Positions 1 through 9,365 of a stretch of 64,000 nt of DNA are shown one piece after another. Source of the stretch: Campylobacterales bacterium. Its GTDB lineage: Bacteria; Campylobacterota; Campylobacteria; Campylobacterales; Sulfurimonadaceae. The stretch is taken from positions 1 through 64,000 of the forward strand of contig JAPLGP010000037.1 of NCBI GenBank assembly GCA_026390075.1. The letters run 5' to 3'. The position numbers and the translations under genes were made by a program. A model generated the notes under the pieces. That model had not been told where the DNA came from and ran no database searches. It was given only the letters and a program-made list of their open reading frames with translations. Numbering within the stretch: the first letter of the stretch is position 1; every line of letters begins with the position of its first letter.

Positions 1-53
1 CTACAAAATAAATTTAAGAATCAATTAATCAATAAAAATATACAATCCTTTAA

Positions 54-81
54 TTGACTGATAGTCGGTCATTTTATATTT
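54..81 (+). promoter_or_regulatory. Promoter with probable TetR operator
   Basis: An imperfect palindrome at 55-71 (TGACtGA...TCgGTCA) overlaps a possible -35 hexamer TTGACT at 54-59. A TATATT -10-like hexamer lies at 75-80, about 15 bases further on. Dyads of this type are typical TetR-family operators, so the downstream regulator probably represses itself and the efflux genes. The operator assignment is inferred from sequence and position. Confidence 0.5.
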
Positions 82-92
82 AGGGTGGTTGA

Positions 93-689
93 ATGGCAAT
101 AATTGTTGACAAAGTACAAAAAAGAAAAGATATAGCACTCTCATGTAAAGAGTTGTTTATTCAAAATGGAATTAAAAATTTAACTATTTCTGAGGTTGCA
201 AAAACTGCGGGAGTTGGCAAGGGTACGATATATGAATATTTCAAAAACAAAGAAGAAATAGTTTTTGAGATAGTCAATATTTTACTTCAAGAACATAATA
301 TAGATAAAAAATTAAGAATTGACTCTAAGCAAAGTACAAAAGAGAAGATTATCGAATTTTTCGGCGTATTTTATAGAGAAGAAGATATTGAGCTGAGAGA
401 ACTTTATAAGGAGTTTATTTCTATCAGTCTTGCAAATCCGATGCAGGAGATGATTGCATTTCAGAGTCAATGCTCAAACACATATTTTAAATGGTTTGAA
501 GAGATTATTCAAGCTGGAATTGATAAAAATGAATTAGTCCACTCTTCAAAACAGTTGGCTAGAGGGCTTTTTGTCATGGGAGAGGGCTTGTTTATATCAA
601 GCTGTGTGACAACAACAATAGAAGATTTAAAAAAAGAGTTAGATACTTTTTATGATACTTTATTTGAACTTATGGAGGTTAAAAAATGA
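93..689 (+). CDS. TetR/AcrR-family transcriptional repressor of the efflux operon
   Basis: A 198-residue one-component regulator. Residues about 27-55 form the TetR helix-turn-helix, with the motif VAKTAGVGKGTIYEYFKNKE. The C-terminal part is a variable helical ligand-binding domain. It is the first gene of a four-gene unit: its stop overlaps the start of the TolC-like gene (ATGA), so the two are translationally coupled. By analogy with AcrR and CmeR it probably represses the operon until a pump substrate binds. The palindrome overlapping the promoter at 55-71 is the likely operator. The ligand is unknown. Confidence 0.88.
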   Translation: MAIIVDKVQKRKDIALSCKELFIQNGIKNLTISEVAKTAGVGKGTIYEYFKNKEEIVFEIVNILLQEHNIDKKLRIDSKQSTKEKIIEFFGVFYREEDIELRELYKEFISISLANPMQEMIAFQSQCSNTYFKWFEEIIQAGIDKNELVHSSKQLARGLFVMGEGLFISSCVTTTIEDLKKELDTFYDTLFELMEVKK

Positions 690-1912
690 GAAGATTATTG
701 TTTTTACTAGCACCCGCTTTACTCTTGAGTGAGGACTTAAAGTCACTTTTAGAGTTTGCAAAACAAAATAACGACCTTTTGGTCTCAAGTAAATTTACAC
801 AAGAGGCAAAAGCAAAAGATGTGGATTCAAAAAAAAGTGCCTATTTTCCAACCATTGACATTGGTGGATTTTACCAAAGCTTGGATGAGAAAACTCCAAT
901 GTTAGCAGGGGATATGTCGAGTGGATTTGCTAAAGCTAGCTTAGATATTTATGATGGTGGTAAAAAATCATCTCTTTTAGACCAAGCAAAGAATGAATAT
1001 AAAGCCAGTGAATTCGATACAAATGAGATGAAAAAAGCTTTGAGTTTAGATATTGTGCAAAATTTTTATGCTCTGCAAAGTCTCAATGCTTCACTCGTAG
1101 CAAAAGAGGATGCGGGCAAATCGCTTGATGAACAACTCTCTCGCATAAAAAAATATTTTGAGGCAAAACTTGCTACAAAAGATGATGTAGATAGACTTCA
1201 AGCAGCGTATGACACAAATGTTTATGAGATAGAATCACTCAAACTTCAAATACTCTCAAATCTTAAACTTTTAGAGTTAAAAGTGGGCAAAAAAATTGCT
1301 GTTTTAGATAATTCAAGCTTTAAAGAAGTGCTGCAAAGTGAGATGGTGCAAAGTGATGCGATTAGCTCTTTGATGGCAAAAGAGAGTGCTGTTTTATCAA
1401 GTGCAGATTCGATTTCGAGCGTTTATTATCCTCAAATAAAAATCGAAGAGAGTTATAATGTGTATGGTTACAATAGAACGGACTTAGCGCATCCTGAAGG
1501 TGTAGAAAATCAAAATAAAGTTCTCCTCAGTGCAAACATGCGAATTTTTGACTATGGAGCTATGAGTGATGCAAAACAGTCAGTGATGCTCAGTGCTAAA
1601 GCTTTAAATGCACAAATGGTTTTTAAAACAAAAGAGCAAAAAATGCAATATGAACTAGCATCTTCAAGAATAGAGACGAGCAAAATGAAGATAAAAAGTG
1701 CTCAGAGTGCTTTGACTTCAGCAAAAAGCGCTTATACAACAATCAACGAAAAGTATAAAGCAGGAGTGGTGGATTATGTGATTTATCTCAACGCTTTAAC
1801 TTCACAAACAACGGCACAAGCGATGTATAAAACATCACTTTGTGAGTTAGAGAGTGCGTATGCGTCTTATTACTATTACAGTGGAAAAAATTTAGAGGAG
1901 TTTATAAAATGA
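686..1912 (+). CDS. TolC-type outer membrane efflux protein
   Basis: 408 residues, starting with a short signal peptide (MRRLLFLLAPALLLS). The rest has the long helical repeats rich in Ala, Ser, Lys and Gln of the outer-membrane efflux family, which forms trimeric channels across the outer membrane and periplasm. At about 410 residues it is in the normal family range. It overlaps both neighbours by 4 bases. Together with the downstream adaptor and inner-membrane pump it forms a complete tripartite exporter. Confidence 0.88.
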   Translation: MRRLLFLLAPALLLSEDLKSLLEFAKQNNDLLVSSKFTQEAKAKDVDSKKSAYFPTIDIGGFYQSLDEKTPMLAGDMSSGFAKASLDIYDGGKKSSLLDQAKNEYKASEFDTNEMKKALSLDIVQNFYALQSLNASLVAKEDAGKSLDEQLSRIKKYFEAKLATKDDVDRLQAAYDTNVYEIESLKLQILSNLKLLELKVGKKIAVLDNSSFKEVLQSEMVQSDAISSLMAKESAVLSSADSISSVYYPQIKIEESYNVYGYNRTDLAHPEGVENQNKVLLSANMRIFDYGAMSDAKQSVMLSAKALNAQMVFKTKEQKMQYELASSRIETSKMKIKSAQSALTSAKSAYTTINEKYKAGVVDYVIYLNALTSQTTAQAMYKTSLCELESAYASYYYYSGKNLEEFIK

Positions 1913-2661
1913 GAAAAATAATCATAGGTTTAATGAGTTTAGTTTTAGTGATGAGTGCGGATGAAGTTTATGCAAATTTTCGTGTAGATGCGGCTAAAAG
2001 TGCAAATTTAGCTTTTGATGCGAGTGGAGTTATTAAAAATGTTTTTGTGGATGTTTCAAGTGTTGTAAAAAAAGGCGACAAACTTGCAGAGCTTTATAGT
2101 GATGATATAAAAGCCTCTTTAGAGATTGCAAAAGTGGCTGTGCAGAGTGCGGAAGTTGTCCTAAAATTTGCACAAAAAGATTATGATCGACAGGTCATTA
2201 TAAAACATCTTATAGATGAAGCTCAATTTGATAAATATGCACAAAATTATGAGAGTGCAAAAGTGGCACTTGTCTCAGCTAAAGCAAACCTTGCGTACAG
2301 ACAAGCTTTGTATGACAAAACAATTCTTTGCGCACCATTTGATGGGGTGATTTTTGAAAAAATTGTTGAAGTTGGCGATGTTGTAAATGGGATGGTTTTA
2401 AGAACTATTTTTAAAATTCAGAGCCAAAGTGATAGAAAACTTATTTTAGAATTAGACCAAAAGTATTGGAAAAGTGTTGCGGTTGGACAAACATTCAAAT
2501 ACACAATGGATGGCGATAAACAGGTATATGAGGGGAAACTTACAAATGTATATCCACATGCCAATGATTTAAACAGAAAAGTAAATGCAGAGGTTAAAGC
2601 AAAAGATTTTATAGTAGGACTTGTTGGCAACGGCACTATAAATACAGCTGCAAAAGAGTAA
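1909..2661 (+). CDS. Periplasmic adaptor (membrane fusion) subunit of RND efflux pump
   Basis: 250 residues with an N-terminal signal peptide (MRKIIIGLMSLVLVMSADEV). It has the split biotinyl-lipoyl half-motifs of HlyD/AcrA adaptors (FDASGVIKNVFVDVSSVVKKGDKL near residue 40 and LCAPFDGVIFEKIVEVGDVV near 145) around a short helical hairpin. It is short for the family, ending soon after the beta-barrel domain, so the membrane-proximal domain is reduced. It links the RND permease to the TolC-like channel. The gene overlaps its upstream neighbour by 4 bases and sits 3 bases before the pump gene. Confidence 0.85.
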   Translation: MRKIIIGLMSLVLVMSADEVYANFRVDAAKSANLAFDASGVIKNVFVDVSSVVKKGDKLAELYSDDIKASLEIAKVAVQSAEVVLKFAQKDYDRQVIIKHLIDEAQFDKYAQNYESAKVALVSAKANLAYRQALYDKTILCAPFDGVIFEKIVEVGDVVNGMVLRTIFKIQSQSDRKLILELDQKYWKSVAVGQTFKYTMDGDKQVYEGKLTNVYPHANDLNRKVNAEVKAKDFIVGLVGNGTINTAAKE

Positions 2662-2664
2662 AAA

Positions 2665-5600
2665 ATGTATAAATTAGCAATAAAAAGACCAATTACAACT
2701 CTGATGTATGTTTTAACATTGGTTATCTTTGGATATATGAGCTTCAAGTCCATGCCATCAGCTCTTTTTCCAAATATTGATTTTCCAATAGTTACAGTAA
2801 AAACAACTTACCCAGGGGCTGAATCAAGCACCATGGAGTCGCAAGTTACAGACAAAATAGAAGAAGCAATTTCTCGCATCGGCGGAGTTGATAGTATCAC
2901 TTCAACAAGCAGTGATGGCGTAAGTGTTGTTATAATTAAGTTCTTTTTAGAAAGAAAAATGGACGAGTGTGCCAACGATGTACGCGATAAAGTTTCAGCA
3001 GTTGTATTACCAAAAAATGCGAACATGCCACTTGTAAGTAAACTAGATATCGGTGGTGCTTCTGTTATAAATGTTTTCTTAACAGCGAAAAATGACAGCA
3101 TTAAAAATCTTATGCTTTTTGCGGATGAGAAGGTAAAACCAAAGATTCAAAAAATCAATGGTGTAGGTGCGATTAATATTATCGGCTATAAAGATAGAGA
3201 GATAAAAATATTTCCACATGCCGAAGCTCTGAACAAATATGGCATTACAATTGAAGAGTTGAACTTGATTGTTGCAAAAGAAAATGTAAAAATTGGTGGG
3301 GGTAAACTCATCACTGCAACAGAAGAATTTACTCTAAAAACAAGAGCAGATGCCCTGAGTGTAAGCGAACTTGAAGAGATAGAGATAAAAAATAATGTAA
3401 AGTTAAAAGATATAGCGACAGTTCAAGATGCACTGAGTGATTCCAAAAGTTATGCTTCTTATAACGGTGTAGAGGGTGTTATGCTTGAGGTTCAAAAAAT
3501 CTCTGGGACAAATACGCTTGATATCGTTGCTATGGTAAAAAAAGTTATTCCAGAGATTCAAGGGATGGCGGGAGATAAATATGATGTTCAATTACTAAGC
3601 GACACTTCTCCGTTTATTATAGAATCACTTAAAAGTGTTGAATTTGACCTCATTTATGGAGCGATTTTAGCGGCGTTCATTGTTTTTGTTTTTTTGAGAA
3701 ATTTTACAATCACGATAGTTTCAGCTCTCTCAATCCCTGCCTCGATTATGGGTACATTTGCTCTTATGGATTATATGGGTTTTGAGCTTAACAAAATGAC
3801 GCTTATCGGGCTTACTTTAGCCATCGGAATTATTATCGATGATGCCATCGTTGTAATTGAGAATATTTATAAAAAGATGGAAGCTGGAATGAGCAAATAC
3901 GAAGCGGCGTACGAGGGAACTAAAGAGATGGCATTTACCATTTTGGCAATTTCTGCAATGCTTTTGGCGGTTTTTATTCCTGTTTCTTTTATGAGCGGAA
4001 TCGTAGGGAAATTTTTTGAAAGTTTTGCTATGACGGTTGGTTTTGCCATTATCATCTCTTACTCAATTGCTCTTAGTTTTATTCCAAGTTTGAGTGCAAG
4101 AGTGCTTCGCAAAGATGAGAGCAGGTTTTACAACATGACTGAACCTTTTTTCAAAGCTCTTGAAAAAGTTTATGAAAAAACACTCAAACTTGTTTTGAGA
4201 TTTAAAGTGATTACTCTTATTTTGGTATTTGCACTCTTTTTTGCTTCGCTTAGCCTTTTTCCAAAAATTGGTATGGATTTTATTCCTAAAGAAGATAAAG
4301 GAGAGTTTGAGATAGCACTCAAAGCAAATGCAGGAATATCGCTCGAAGAGATGATTAGAAAATCAAAAGTCGTTGAAGATATGGTAAAGAAAAATTCAGC
4401 TGTGGAATATACAACTTTGAGTGTAGGGTACAACACTGCGCAAGAAAAACATAAAGCGACTATTTATGTAAAACTTGTAGAAAAAACACAACGAACTTTA
4501 GATCAAGAAAATATTATTCAAGAACTTAGAGGGGAACTTACCCCTTACAAAAAAGATATGTTTATAACCGCGGCAGCTATTCCAAACATAAAAGGTGCAG
4601 GGGTTTCTGTTCCTTATCAGATAGTTTTAAAGTCAGACTCGTTTGAAGATTTGATGACCGCAAAGAAAAATCTTACTGAGTATTTGGCGAAGAAAAAAGG
4701 CTTTGTAGATATTGATACAAATCTTGATGACCCAAAACCTCAAATAGAGATAAAAATATTAAGAGACAATGCAAATAGATTGGGCATTTCAGCATCACAA
4801 ATTGCAGAAGCGATATCTGTTGCATTTTCAAGCGATATGGAAATTTCGTACTTTGAAGAGAATGGAAAACAGTACGACATCACTCTAAGGTTTGATGATA
4901 AAAATAGAATGAGAATTGAAGATATAAAAAAGCTTCAGCTCAGAACAAAAAATGGAGATTTAGTTTATCTTGACGGGCTTGTTGAGTTTAACAAAAGTGA
5001 AACACTTGGAACAATTAATCACTTTGATAGACAAAGACAGGTAACAGTTTTTTCAGACCTTTTTGGACTTGATTTGGGTGGGGCTGTAGGATATACAAAA
5101 GCAGAAATAAATAATCTTTTACCAAAAAGTGTTAGTTACAGATTTACAGGTTTTGCTGAAGAGATGGTAAAAACAGGACAAGCTTTTGGTGTGGCTATTG
5201 GTTTATCTGTGATTTTGATGTTTATTATTTTGGCGATTTTGTATGAGTCATTGATTCAGCCGATTATCATCATGGTTGCACTTCCTTTGAGTATCATCGG
5301 AGTTATGTTGGCTCTATTTATAAGTGGACATCATTTTAGTCTCTTTGTTATGATAGGATTTATGCTCCTTATGGGAATGGTCGGTAAAAATGCAGTACTG
5401 CTTGTGGACTTTGCAAACAACGCTGTGGCATGTGGAAAGAGTGCAGATGAAGCACTCATCGAAGCAGGAGAAAAAAGACTTCGCCCGATTCTTATGACAA
5501 CTATCGCCATGGTTTTTGCGATGCTTCCACTTGCTCTAGCTGATGGTCTTGGAAGTGAATCAAAAGCACCCATGGCAGTAGCAATTATAGGCGGACTTTT

Positions 5601-5706
5601 AAGCTCTATGGTTTTAACCTTGCTTGTAGTTCCTGCTATTTATAGAATGATTAGTCCGCTTGACAGATGGTTGAGAAAGTTTTATGAGGAAAAACAAGAA
5701 CTCTAA
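2665..5706 (+). CDS. RND-family inner membrane efflux permease (HAE1 type)
   Basis: 1013 residues, the usual length for AcrB-like proton-driven drug exporters. The first transmembrane helix is followed by a large periplasmic loop (residues about 35-320), a helix cluster, a second loop (about 540-840) and a final helix cluster. TM4 carries the paired proton-relay aspartates in GIIIDDAIVVIENI, and TM10 the partner lysine in GKNAVLLVDFAN, so the relay looks intact. It is the last gene of the tetR-tolC-adaptor-pump operon. Two exact copies of the window-wide 11-mer lie inside it (3212-3222 and 5427-5437). The substrate cannot be read from sequence. Confidence 0.92.
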   Translation: MYKLAIKRPITTLMYVLTLVIFGYMSFKSMPSALFPNIDFPIVTVKTTYPGAESSTMESQVTDKIEEAISRIGGVDSITSTSSDGVSVVIIKFFLERKMDECANDVRDKVSAVVLPKNANMPLVSKLDIGGASVINVFLTAKNDSIKNLMLFADEKVKPKIQKINGVGAINIIGYKDREIKIFPHAEALNKYGITIEELNLIVAKENVKIGGGKLITATEEFTLKTRADALSVSELEEIEIKNNVKLKDIATVQDALSDSKSYASYNGVEGVMLEVQKISGTNTLDIVAMVKKVIPEIQGMAGDKYDVQLLSDTSPFIIESLKSVEFDLIYGAILAAFIVFVFLRNFTITIVSALSIPASIMGTFALMDYMGFELNKMTLIGLTLAIGIIIDDAIVVIENIYKKMEAGMSKYEAAYEGTKEMAFTILAISAMLLAVFIPVSFMSGIVGKFFESFAMTVGFAIIISYSIALSFIPSLSARVLRKDESRFYNMTEPFFKALEKVYEKTLKLVLRFKVITLILVFALFFASLSLFPKIGMDFIPKEDKGEFEIALKANAGISLEEMIRKSKVVEDMVKKNSAVEYTTLSVGYNTAQEKHKATIYVKLVEKTQRTLDQENIIQELRGELTPYKKDMFITAAAIPNIKGAGVSVPYQIVLKSDSFEDLMTAKKNLTEYLAKKKGFVDIDTNLDDPKPQIEIKILRDNANRLGISASQIAEAISVAFSSDMEISYFEENGKQYDITLRFDDKNRMRIEDIKKLQLRTKNGDLVYLDGLVEFNKSETLGTINHFDRQRQVTVFSDLFGLDLGGAVGYTKAEINNLLPKSVSYRFTGFAEEMVKTGQAFGVAIGLSVILMFIILAILYESLIQPIIIMVALPLSIIGVMLALFISGHHFSLFVMIGFMLLMGMVGKNAVLLVDFANNAVACGKSADEALIEAGEKRLRPILMTTIAMVFAMLPLALADGLGSESKAPMAVAIIGGLLSSMVLTLLVVPAIYRMISPLDRWLRKFYEEKQEL

Positions 5707-5728
5707 AAGGCTGAGATTATCTCACCTT

Positions 5729-5756
5729 TTGGCATGTGGGAATTTCCACATGCCAA
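5729..5756. repeat. Inverted pair of GGCATGTGGAA motif between convergent genes
   Basis: A one-mismatch copy (GGCATGTGGGA, 5731) faces an exact copy (TTCCACATGCC, 5744-5754). Together they form a hairpin of about 12 bp with a tiny loop, placed between the 3' ends of the efflux pump and the acetyltransferase genes. There is no U-tract, so a role in termination is only possible. It belongs to the motif family described in the findings. Confidence 0.7.
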
Positions 5757-5767
5757 GAGTATGCCCC

Positions 5768-6520
5768 TTACTCAACGCATAATCCAAAATGTTCCCGTGC
5801 CGCTGAGGTATAATCAACTTCGCTTACCGTGAGAACACCTTTTTCAATGATTTTGAGAGTATTATCCACGAGGATTTTTCGCCCTGAAGGTGTTTGCATG
5901 ACAGCTAACTTTTTTGTGGTGAAAATTGTATCGGGATGGGTAGCGTTAAAATGGTTCGCAAGGCTAAACTCAATCCACTCTTGAGCAAGAAGAGCAAAAC
6001 CGTATTGGGGTGCCCACTCACCATTGACAAAAGAGCTGAGAACATATTCCCCATCGTGTAATTTCAACTTAAATGTATCCCCATTTTGCTCCGTCGCATC
6101 TACATCCACAACTTCCAAAGGTTCTCGAACCCCATATCCACCGAACCCTGTGTCGCAGAGATAGCTTTTTCCATCGATAACGACGATGACAACCATATGT
6201 GTTTTGGGACGGCGAGTAGGGTAAAACATCGGACGCGCACCTGCAAAATACCACTCAAACCCGATTGCAGTGAGTGCCATGGCAAACAGACCGTTTACCT
6301 CGTAGCAGTACCCACCGCGTTTGTGCGTGACAACTTTTTCATAAATATCTTCGGTGATAAGAGAGGGAATTCGCCCCGCTTGAACTTCGGTATTTTCAAA
6401 CGCAACCGATTGGAGTTGCGCACGCATAAGTGCAGTTAATGTTTTTAAATCATTTTGAACATCCCCGCTGTAGCCGATGCGTTTGAGGTAGTCAGGGAGC
6501 AAAAAAGTAGAAGCAGTCAT
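5768..6520 (-). CDS. nat: Arylamine N-acetyltransferase
   Basis: 250 residues. It transfers acetyl from acetyl-CoA to arylamines and hydrazines in the cytoplasm. The cysteine-protease-like triad is visible: Cys72 in RGGYCYEVNGLF, His108 in PKTHMV and Asp123 in YLCDTGFGG. Length is slightly short of the usual 255-280 but all core motifs are present. It is convergent with the efflux pump and not in an operon. By eye the gene is clearly richer in G+C than the genes on either side, suggesting relatively recent acquisition. The physiological substrate is unknown; detoxification is a guess. Confidence 0.85.
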   Translation of the reverse strand: MTASTFLLPDYLKRIGYSGDVQNDLKTLTALMRAQLQSVAFENTEVQAGRIPSLITEDIYEKVVTHKRGGYCYEVNGLFAMALTAIGFEWYFAGARPMFYPTRRPKTHMVVIVVIDGKSYLCDTGFGGYGVREPLEVVDVDATEQNGDTFKLKLHDGEYVLSSFVNGEWAPQYGFALLAQEWIEFSLANHFNATHPDTIFTTKKLAVMQTPSGRKILVDNTLKIIEKGVLTVSEVDYTSAAREHFGLCVE

Positions 6521-6685
6521 CGAAATTTCCTTACATTGATGTTTATTGTACCCAATTTTCTAGGTTGAGAGTGTTTACTCTTTGAAATATTTTGAACTGT
6601 TTGGCATGTGGAACGAGAAAAATAACCTACAGTATCGGAGAGGTAGAACGATAAAAAATAGAATGAGAAAATATATTTTTAGTGT

Positions 6686-6691
6686 TATAAT
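6686..6691 (+). promoter_or_regulatory. -10 element of the 6722 lipoprotein gene
   Basis: TATAAT lies 30 bases before the start codon, preceded by an AT-rich tract with no clear -35, as is common in Campylobacterota sigma-70 promoters. The rest of the 200-base gap from 6521 holds one exact GGCATGTGGAA motif at 6603-6613 and nothing else I recognise. Confidence 0.5.
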
Positions 6692-6721
6692 GCATTGTAA
6701 AATAATATAAAGGTTATTAGT

Positions 6722-7306
6722 ATGAAGATATTTGATACAATAAATATTTTTAGTCTTGTTGTCATAATCACATTTTTAGGTGGTTGTGCGGCGGCTAATT
6801 TTGGTGTTGGAAAGCAGAGTAAGTTTATACAATATGATAATACAAATCATATTGTTGGAAACAAAGATATTGCGACCAAAAAACTAGTTTATATTGAAGA
6901 AATTAATGGTGCAATTTACAAGCAAATTACATTCTACATTGATAAATTTCCATATAAAACTGATTTTAATTTATGCTCAGATAAAAAAGATTTTAAGACA
7001 ATAAAAGCTGTAATGATTGATAAGTCTGCTGAACAGAAAGCTATTTATGAAGATGATCCTATTAGTTGTAATGGTGACATCTATGTATCACTAAATAATA
7101 ATAGCAATAATAATTTTGTTGGATCATATAATATGAAATTTTTGGATGGCTTTGATGTACAAGATTTTCATGGATATGATTTGCTGTTAAAGCATACTGC
7201 AAGTACATCAAGTAGTTCTTTTACTGTAGAAGACAATTCATTTGAACAAGACTCTATCAAACAAATTGTCAAAAAACAATATTGGTACATTAAAGACTTA
7301 GAATAA
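6722..7306 (+). CDS. Predicted lipoprotein of unknown function
   Basis: 194 residues. A type II signal peptide ends in the lipobox FLGGC, with Cys22 as the lipidated residue, so the protein is exported and membrane-anchored. The mature part is Asn/Lys/Ser rich, with two further cysteines (near residues 79 and 119) that could form a disulfide. I recognise no domain. It stands alone, with its own -10 element upstream and repeats downstream. The low-complexity, asparagine-rich composition is typical of fast-evolving surface lipoproteins. Confidence 0.6.
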   Translation: MKIFDTINIFSLVVIITFLGGCAAANFGVGKQSKFIQYDNTNHIVGNKDIATKKLVYIEEINGAIYKQITFYIDKFPYKTDFNLCSDKKDFKTIKAVMIDKSAEQKAIYEDDPISCNGDIYVSLNNNSNNNFVGSYNMKFLDGFDVQDFHGYDLLLKHTASTSSSSFTVEDNSFEQDSIKQIVKKQYWYIKDLE

Positions 7307-7378
7307 TTCCTTGTTTTTTCGTTCCCAAGGTCTTAGACTGTGGGTTGTTTCACTGTATCAGGAGATGTGGAGCGAGAT

Positions 7379-7434
7379 TTCCACATGCCAAGATTATGGC
7401 ATGTGGAATTACGAATGCACTGCGTTCGTAATTC
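7379..7434. repeat. Inverted GGCATGTGGAA pair followed by a second palindrome
   Basis: Two exact 11-mers in opposite orientation (7379-7389 and 7398-7408) are separated by 8 bases and can form a perfect 11-bp stem. Immediately after, 7406-7434 forms another near-perfect hairpin (GAATTACGAATGC ... GCGTTCGTAATTC), sharing bases with the first. The tandem hairpins precede the MFS gene by about 20 bases and lie in its leader if transcription starts upstream. Confidence 0.7.
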
Positions 7435-7455
7435 AATTAGAGGATAAATAATAAA

Positions 7456-8583
7456 ATGACTAACATAACCAACGCAACAAAATTCACACTTCTGCTTATG
7501 TCCATGATGACTATGATGTCCAATGTTGCGATTGTGACGACTTTGCCACATCTTAGTTCTGTTTTTAGCGGCGAGGAAAATATCGAGTTTTTATCAAGAC
7601 TTATGATAACGCTTCCCTCTTTGGCGATAGCTCTTCTTGCACCGTTTTTGGGGCATCTTGTGAGTCGGTTTGGCAAAAAAAGTTCGGCTACAGTGGCTCT
7701 TTTCTTTTTTTCTGTTTTTGGAAGTGCAGGGCTTTATTTAGAAACCATTTATGAACTTTTGGCTTCAAGATTTTTCTTCGGAATAGCAATCGCAGTTTTG
7801 ATGATAGTCTCCACTTCTCTCATCGGAGACTATTTCAAAGATGAAGCGAGACACAAATTTATGGGTTTGCAAAGTGCTTTTATGGCACTTGGCGGAGTAT
7901 TTTTTCTTGTTGGTGGCGGTTTTTTGTCGGACATCAGTTGGAGATATCCTTTTGGAATCTATCTTGTTGGGTTTTTGATAATCATCTTTGTCGCAAAATT
8001 TTTAGTTCACAAAGAGAGCATTTTAGAGCAAGAGACAGAGGTCATCCATAACCTTTTTCCCATCTACATTTTGGCTTTTTTACTCATGATGATTTTTTAT
8101 ATCCTGCCGACACAAATGCCATTTTTGATTATCAATGTTTTTCATGCAAGTGGTACACTCGCGGGTGAGATTATCTCCATGGCATTTGTCTTTAATGCTC
8201 TGGGTGCTATGAGTTTTGTTTTTCTAAAAAAGCGGTTTGATTTTAAAACTATCTACATGATAGGAATGGCTATCGTGGCATGTGGATTTATTTTGATTGG
8301 TTTGGTGCAAAATGTCTATCTTTTCTTTTTGACATCACCTATCATGGGCTTTGGCGGTGGCATTCTTATGACAAATATCACAGCGTGGATGCTCAGCCAT
8401 GCCCACCATACAAAAAGAGTAAAATCATCAAGCTACCTCACAAGTGCACTTTTTCTAGGACAGTTTAGTTCACCGATTGTTTTTCACCCTTTTGTGAGTT
8501 ATTTTGGAGTGGAACATTTTTTTGAGGTTGTTGGAGGGTTGTTACTACTCATTTTGTTGCTTTTGTATAAATTTAAAAAATGA
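7456..8583 (+). CDS. Major facilitator superfamily transporter
   Basis: 375 residues, nearly all hydrophobic, with roughly 11-12 predicted transmembrane helices, slightly short of the usual 390-420. The loop between helices 2 and 3 carries the degenerate MFS motif GHLVSRFGKK (residues about 69-78), and the segment LASRFFFGIAIAVLMIVSTSLIG resembles helices 4-5 of drug:H+ antiporters. A DHA1-like exporter is the best guess; the substrate is unknown. It is monocistronic, with hairpin repeats upstream and a 103-bp palindromic repeat downstream. Confidence 0.8.
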   Translation: MTNITNATKFTLLLMSMMTMMSNVAIVTTLPHLSSVFSGEENIEFLSRLMITLPSLAIALLAPFLGHLVSRFGKKSSATVALFFFSVFGSAGLYLETIYELLASRFFFGIAIAVLMIVSTSLIGDYFKDEARHKFMGLQSAFMALGGVFFLVGGGFLSDISWRYPFGIYLVGFLIIIFVAKFLVHKESILEQETEVIHNLFPIYILAFLLMMIFYILPTQMPFLIINVFHASGTLAGEIISMAFVFNALGAMSFVFLKKRFDFKTIYMIGMAIVACGFILIGLVQNVYLFFLTSPIMGFGGGILMTNITAWMLSHAHHTKRVKSSSYLTSALFLGQFSSPIVFHPFVSYFGVEHFFEVVGGLLLLILLLLYKFKK

Positions 8584-8642
8584 GAAAGTTGATAAAATTT
8601 GGTATCATAGTAAAATAGTATTTTTAAAGATAAAATAGAAAT

Positions 8643-8745
8643 AGACTTCTTGCATAACCCATTTTTAGATTGCTTCGTCATTCTTCCTTGGCACATGACC
8701 GTCATTGCGAACGAAGTGAAGCAATCTTGGGTTTGCAAGAAGTCT
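8643..8745. repeat. Palindromic about 100-bp element, copy 1
   Basis: It begins AGACTTCTTGCA and ends TGCAAGAAGTCT. Internally AGATTGCTTCgtcatt... is mirrored by ...GAAGTGAAGCAATCT around a CAATGAC/GTCATTG centre. The whole unit is one long imperfect inverted repeat, like a REP/MITE-type element. It lies between the MFS gene and the TetR gene. Other copies are at 15512, 18486, 39831, 48441, 55078 and 56293. Confidence 0.8.
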
Positions 8746-8768
8746 AATAAAATAAGTAATGGGGAAAG

Positions 8769-9362
8769 TTGATTTTGATAGATAAAAAACAGTTAAAAAA
8801 AGAGCAGATAATTCAGTCTGCTTTAGAACTTTTTGCCGCAAAGGGATTTTACAACACTACCATTCCAGACATAGCATTAGCGGTTAAAATGAGTGTTGGA
8901 AATATGTATAATTACTTCACTTCCAAAGATGTTCTTGCAAAAGAAATCATAAAATATATCTCTGTATATCTTGGTCAAAAGCTTAGAGAAATAAATGAAG
9001 AAGATATTTCCACAAAAGAAAAAACAAGAAAAATAGTTGAAATTTATTTTAAAATAGCTTCTTTAAAGCCTGAAATGATAGATTATTTTTTGCGAATTTA
9101 TCTCTCAAATCGTGAAGTATTTAAAGATGGTTGCGAGGGAATGATTTGTGTCAATGAGTTTGTTACAGAAATTATGATTTATTTTGAAGAGGGTGTAAAG
9201 TGTGGAGACTTAAGAGAGCAAGATTTTTTTAGTGCTTTTGGTCTTTTTATGGGGTATTTGGGTGGAATGGTTTTTTTAAAAGGCGAAAATATTTTGCCCC
9301 GTGAGTTAGATGCGTATATAGACGATATTTCACACAACATATATAAAGCACTCAGCGTTTAA
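8769..9362 (+). CDS. TetR/AcrR-family regulator linked to hydrogenase genes
   Basis: About 197 residues. The N-terminal HTH is clear (IPDIALAVKMSVGNMYNYFTSKD, residues about 33-55), followed by a helical ligand-binding domain. There is no ATG at the start: TTG at 8769 or TTG at 8775 is used, and the latter has the better spacing from GGGGAAA at 8761. It ends 3 bases before a hydrogenase small-subunit-like gene, so the two are almost certainly cotranscribed. The context suggests it controls hydrogenase expression, perhaps through the dyad at 11571-11586. The ligand is unknown. Confidence 0.85.
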   Translation: MILIDKKQLKKEQIIQSALELFAAKGFYNTTIPDIALAVKMSVGNMYNYFTSKDVLAKEIIKYISVYLGQKLREINEEDISTKEKTRKIVEIYFKIASLKPEMIDYFLRIYLSNREVFKDGCEGMICVNEFVTEIMIYFEEGVKCGDLREQDFFSAFGLFMGYLGGMVFLKGENILPRELDAYIDDISHNIYKALSV

Positions 9363-9365
9363 GAT

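Noticed and set aside
6069-6439. Several overlapping ORFs within nat on both strands
   Set aside because: They are shadows allowed by the higher G+C content of nat; they lack family motifs and ribosome sites.
8499-8738. 79-codon minus-strand ORF over the repeat at 8643
   Set aside because: It is the translation of the palindromic repeat plus antisense of the MFS gene end; no ribosome site.
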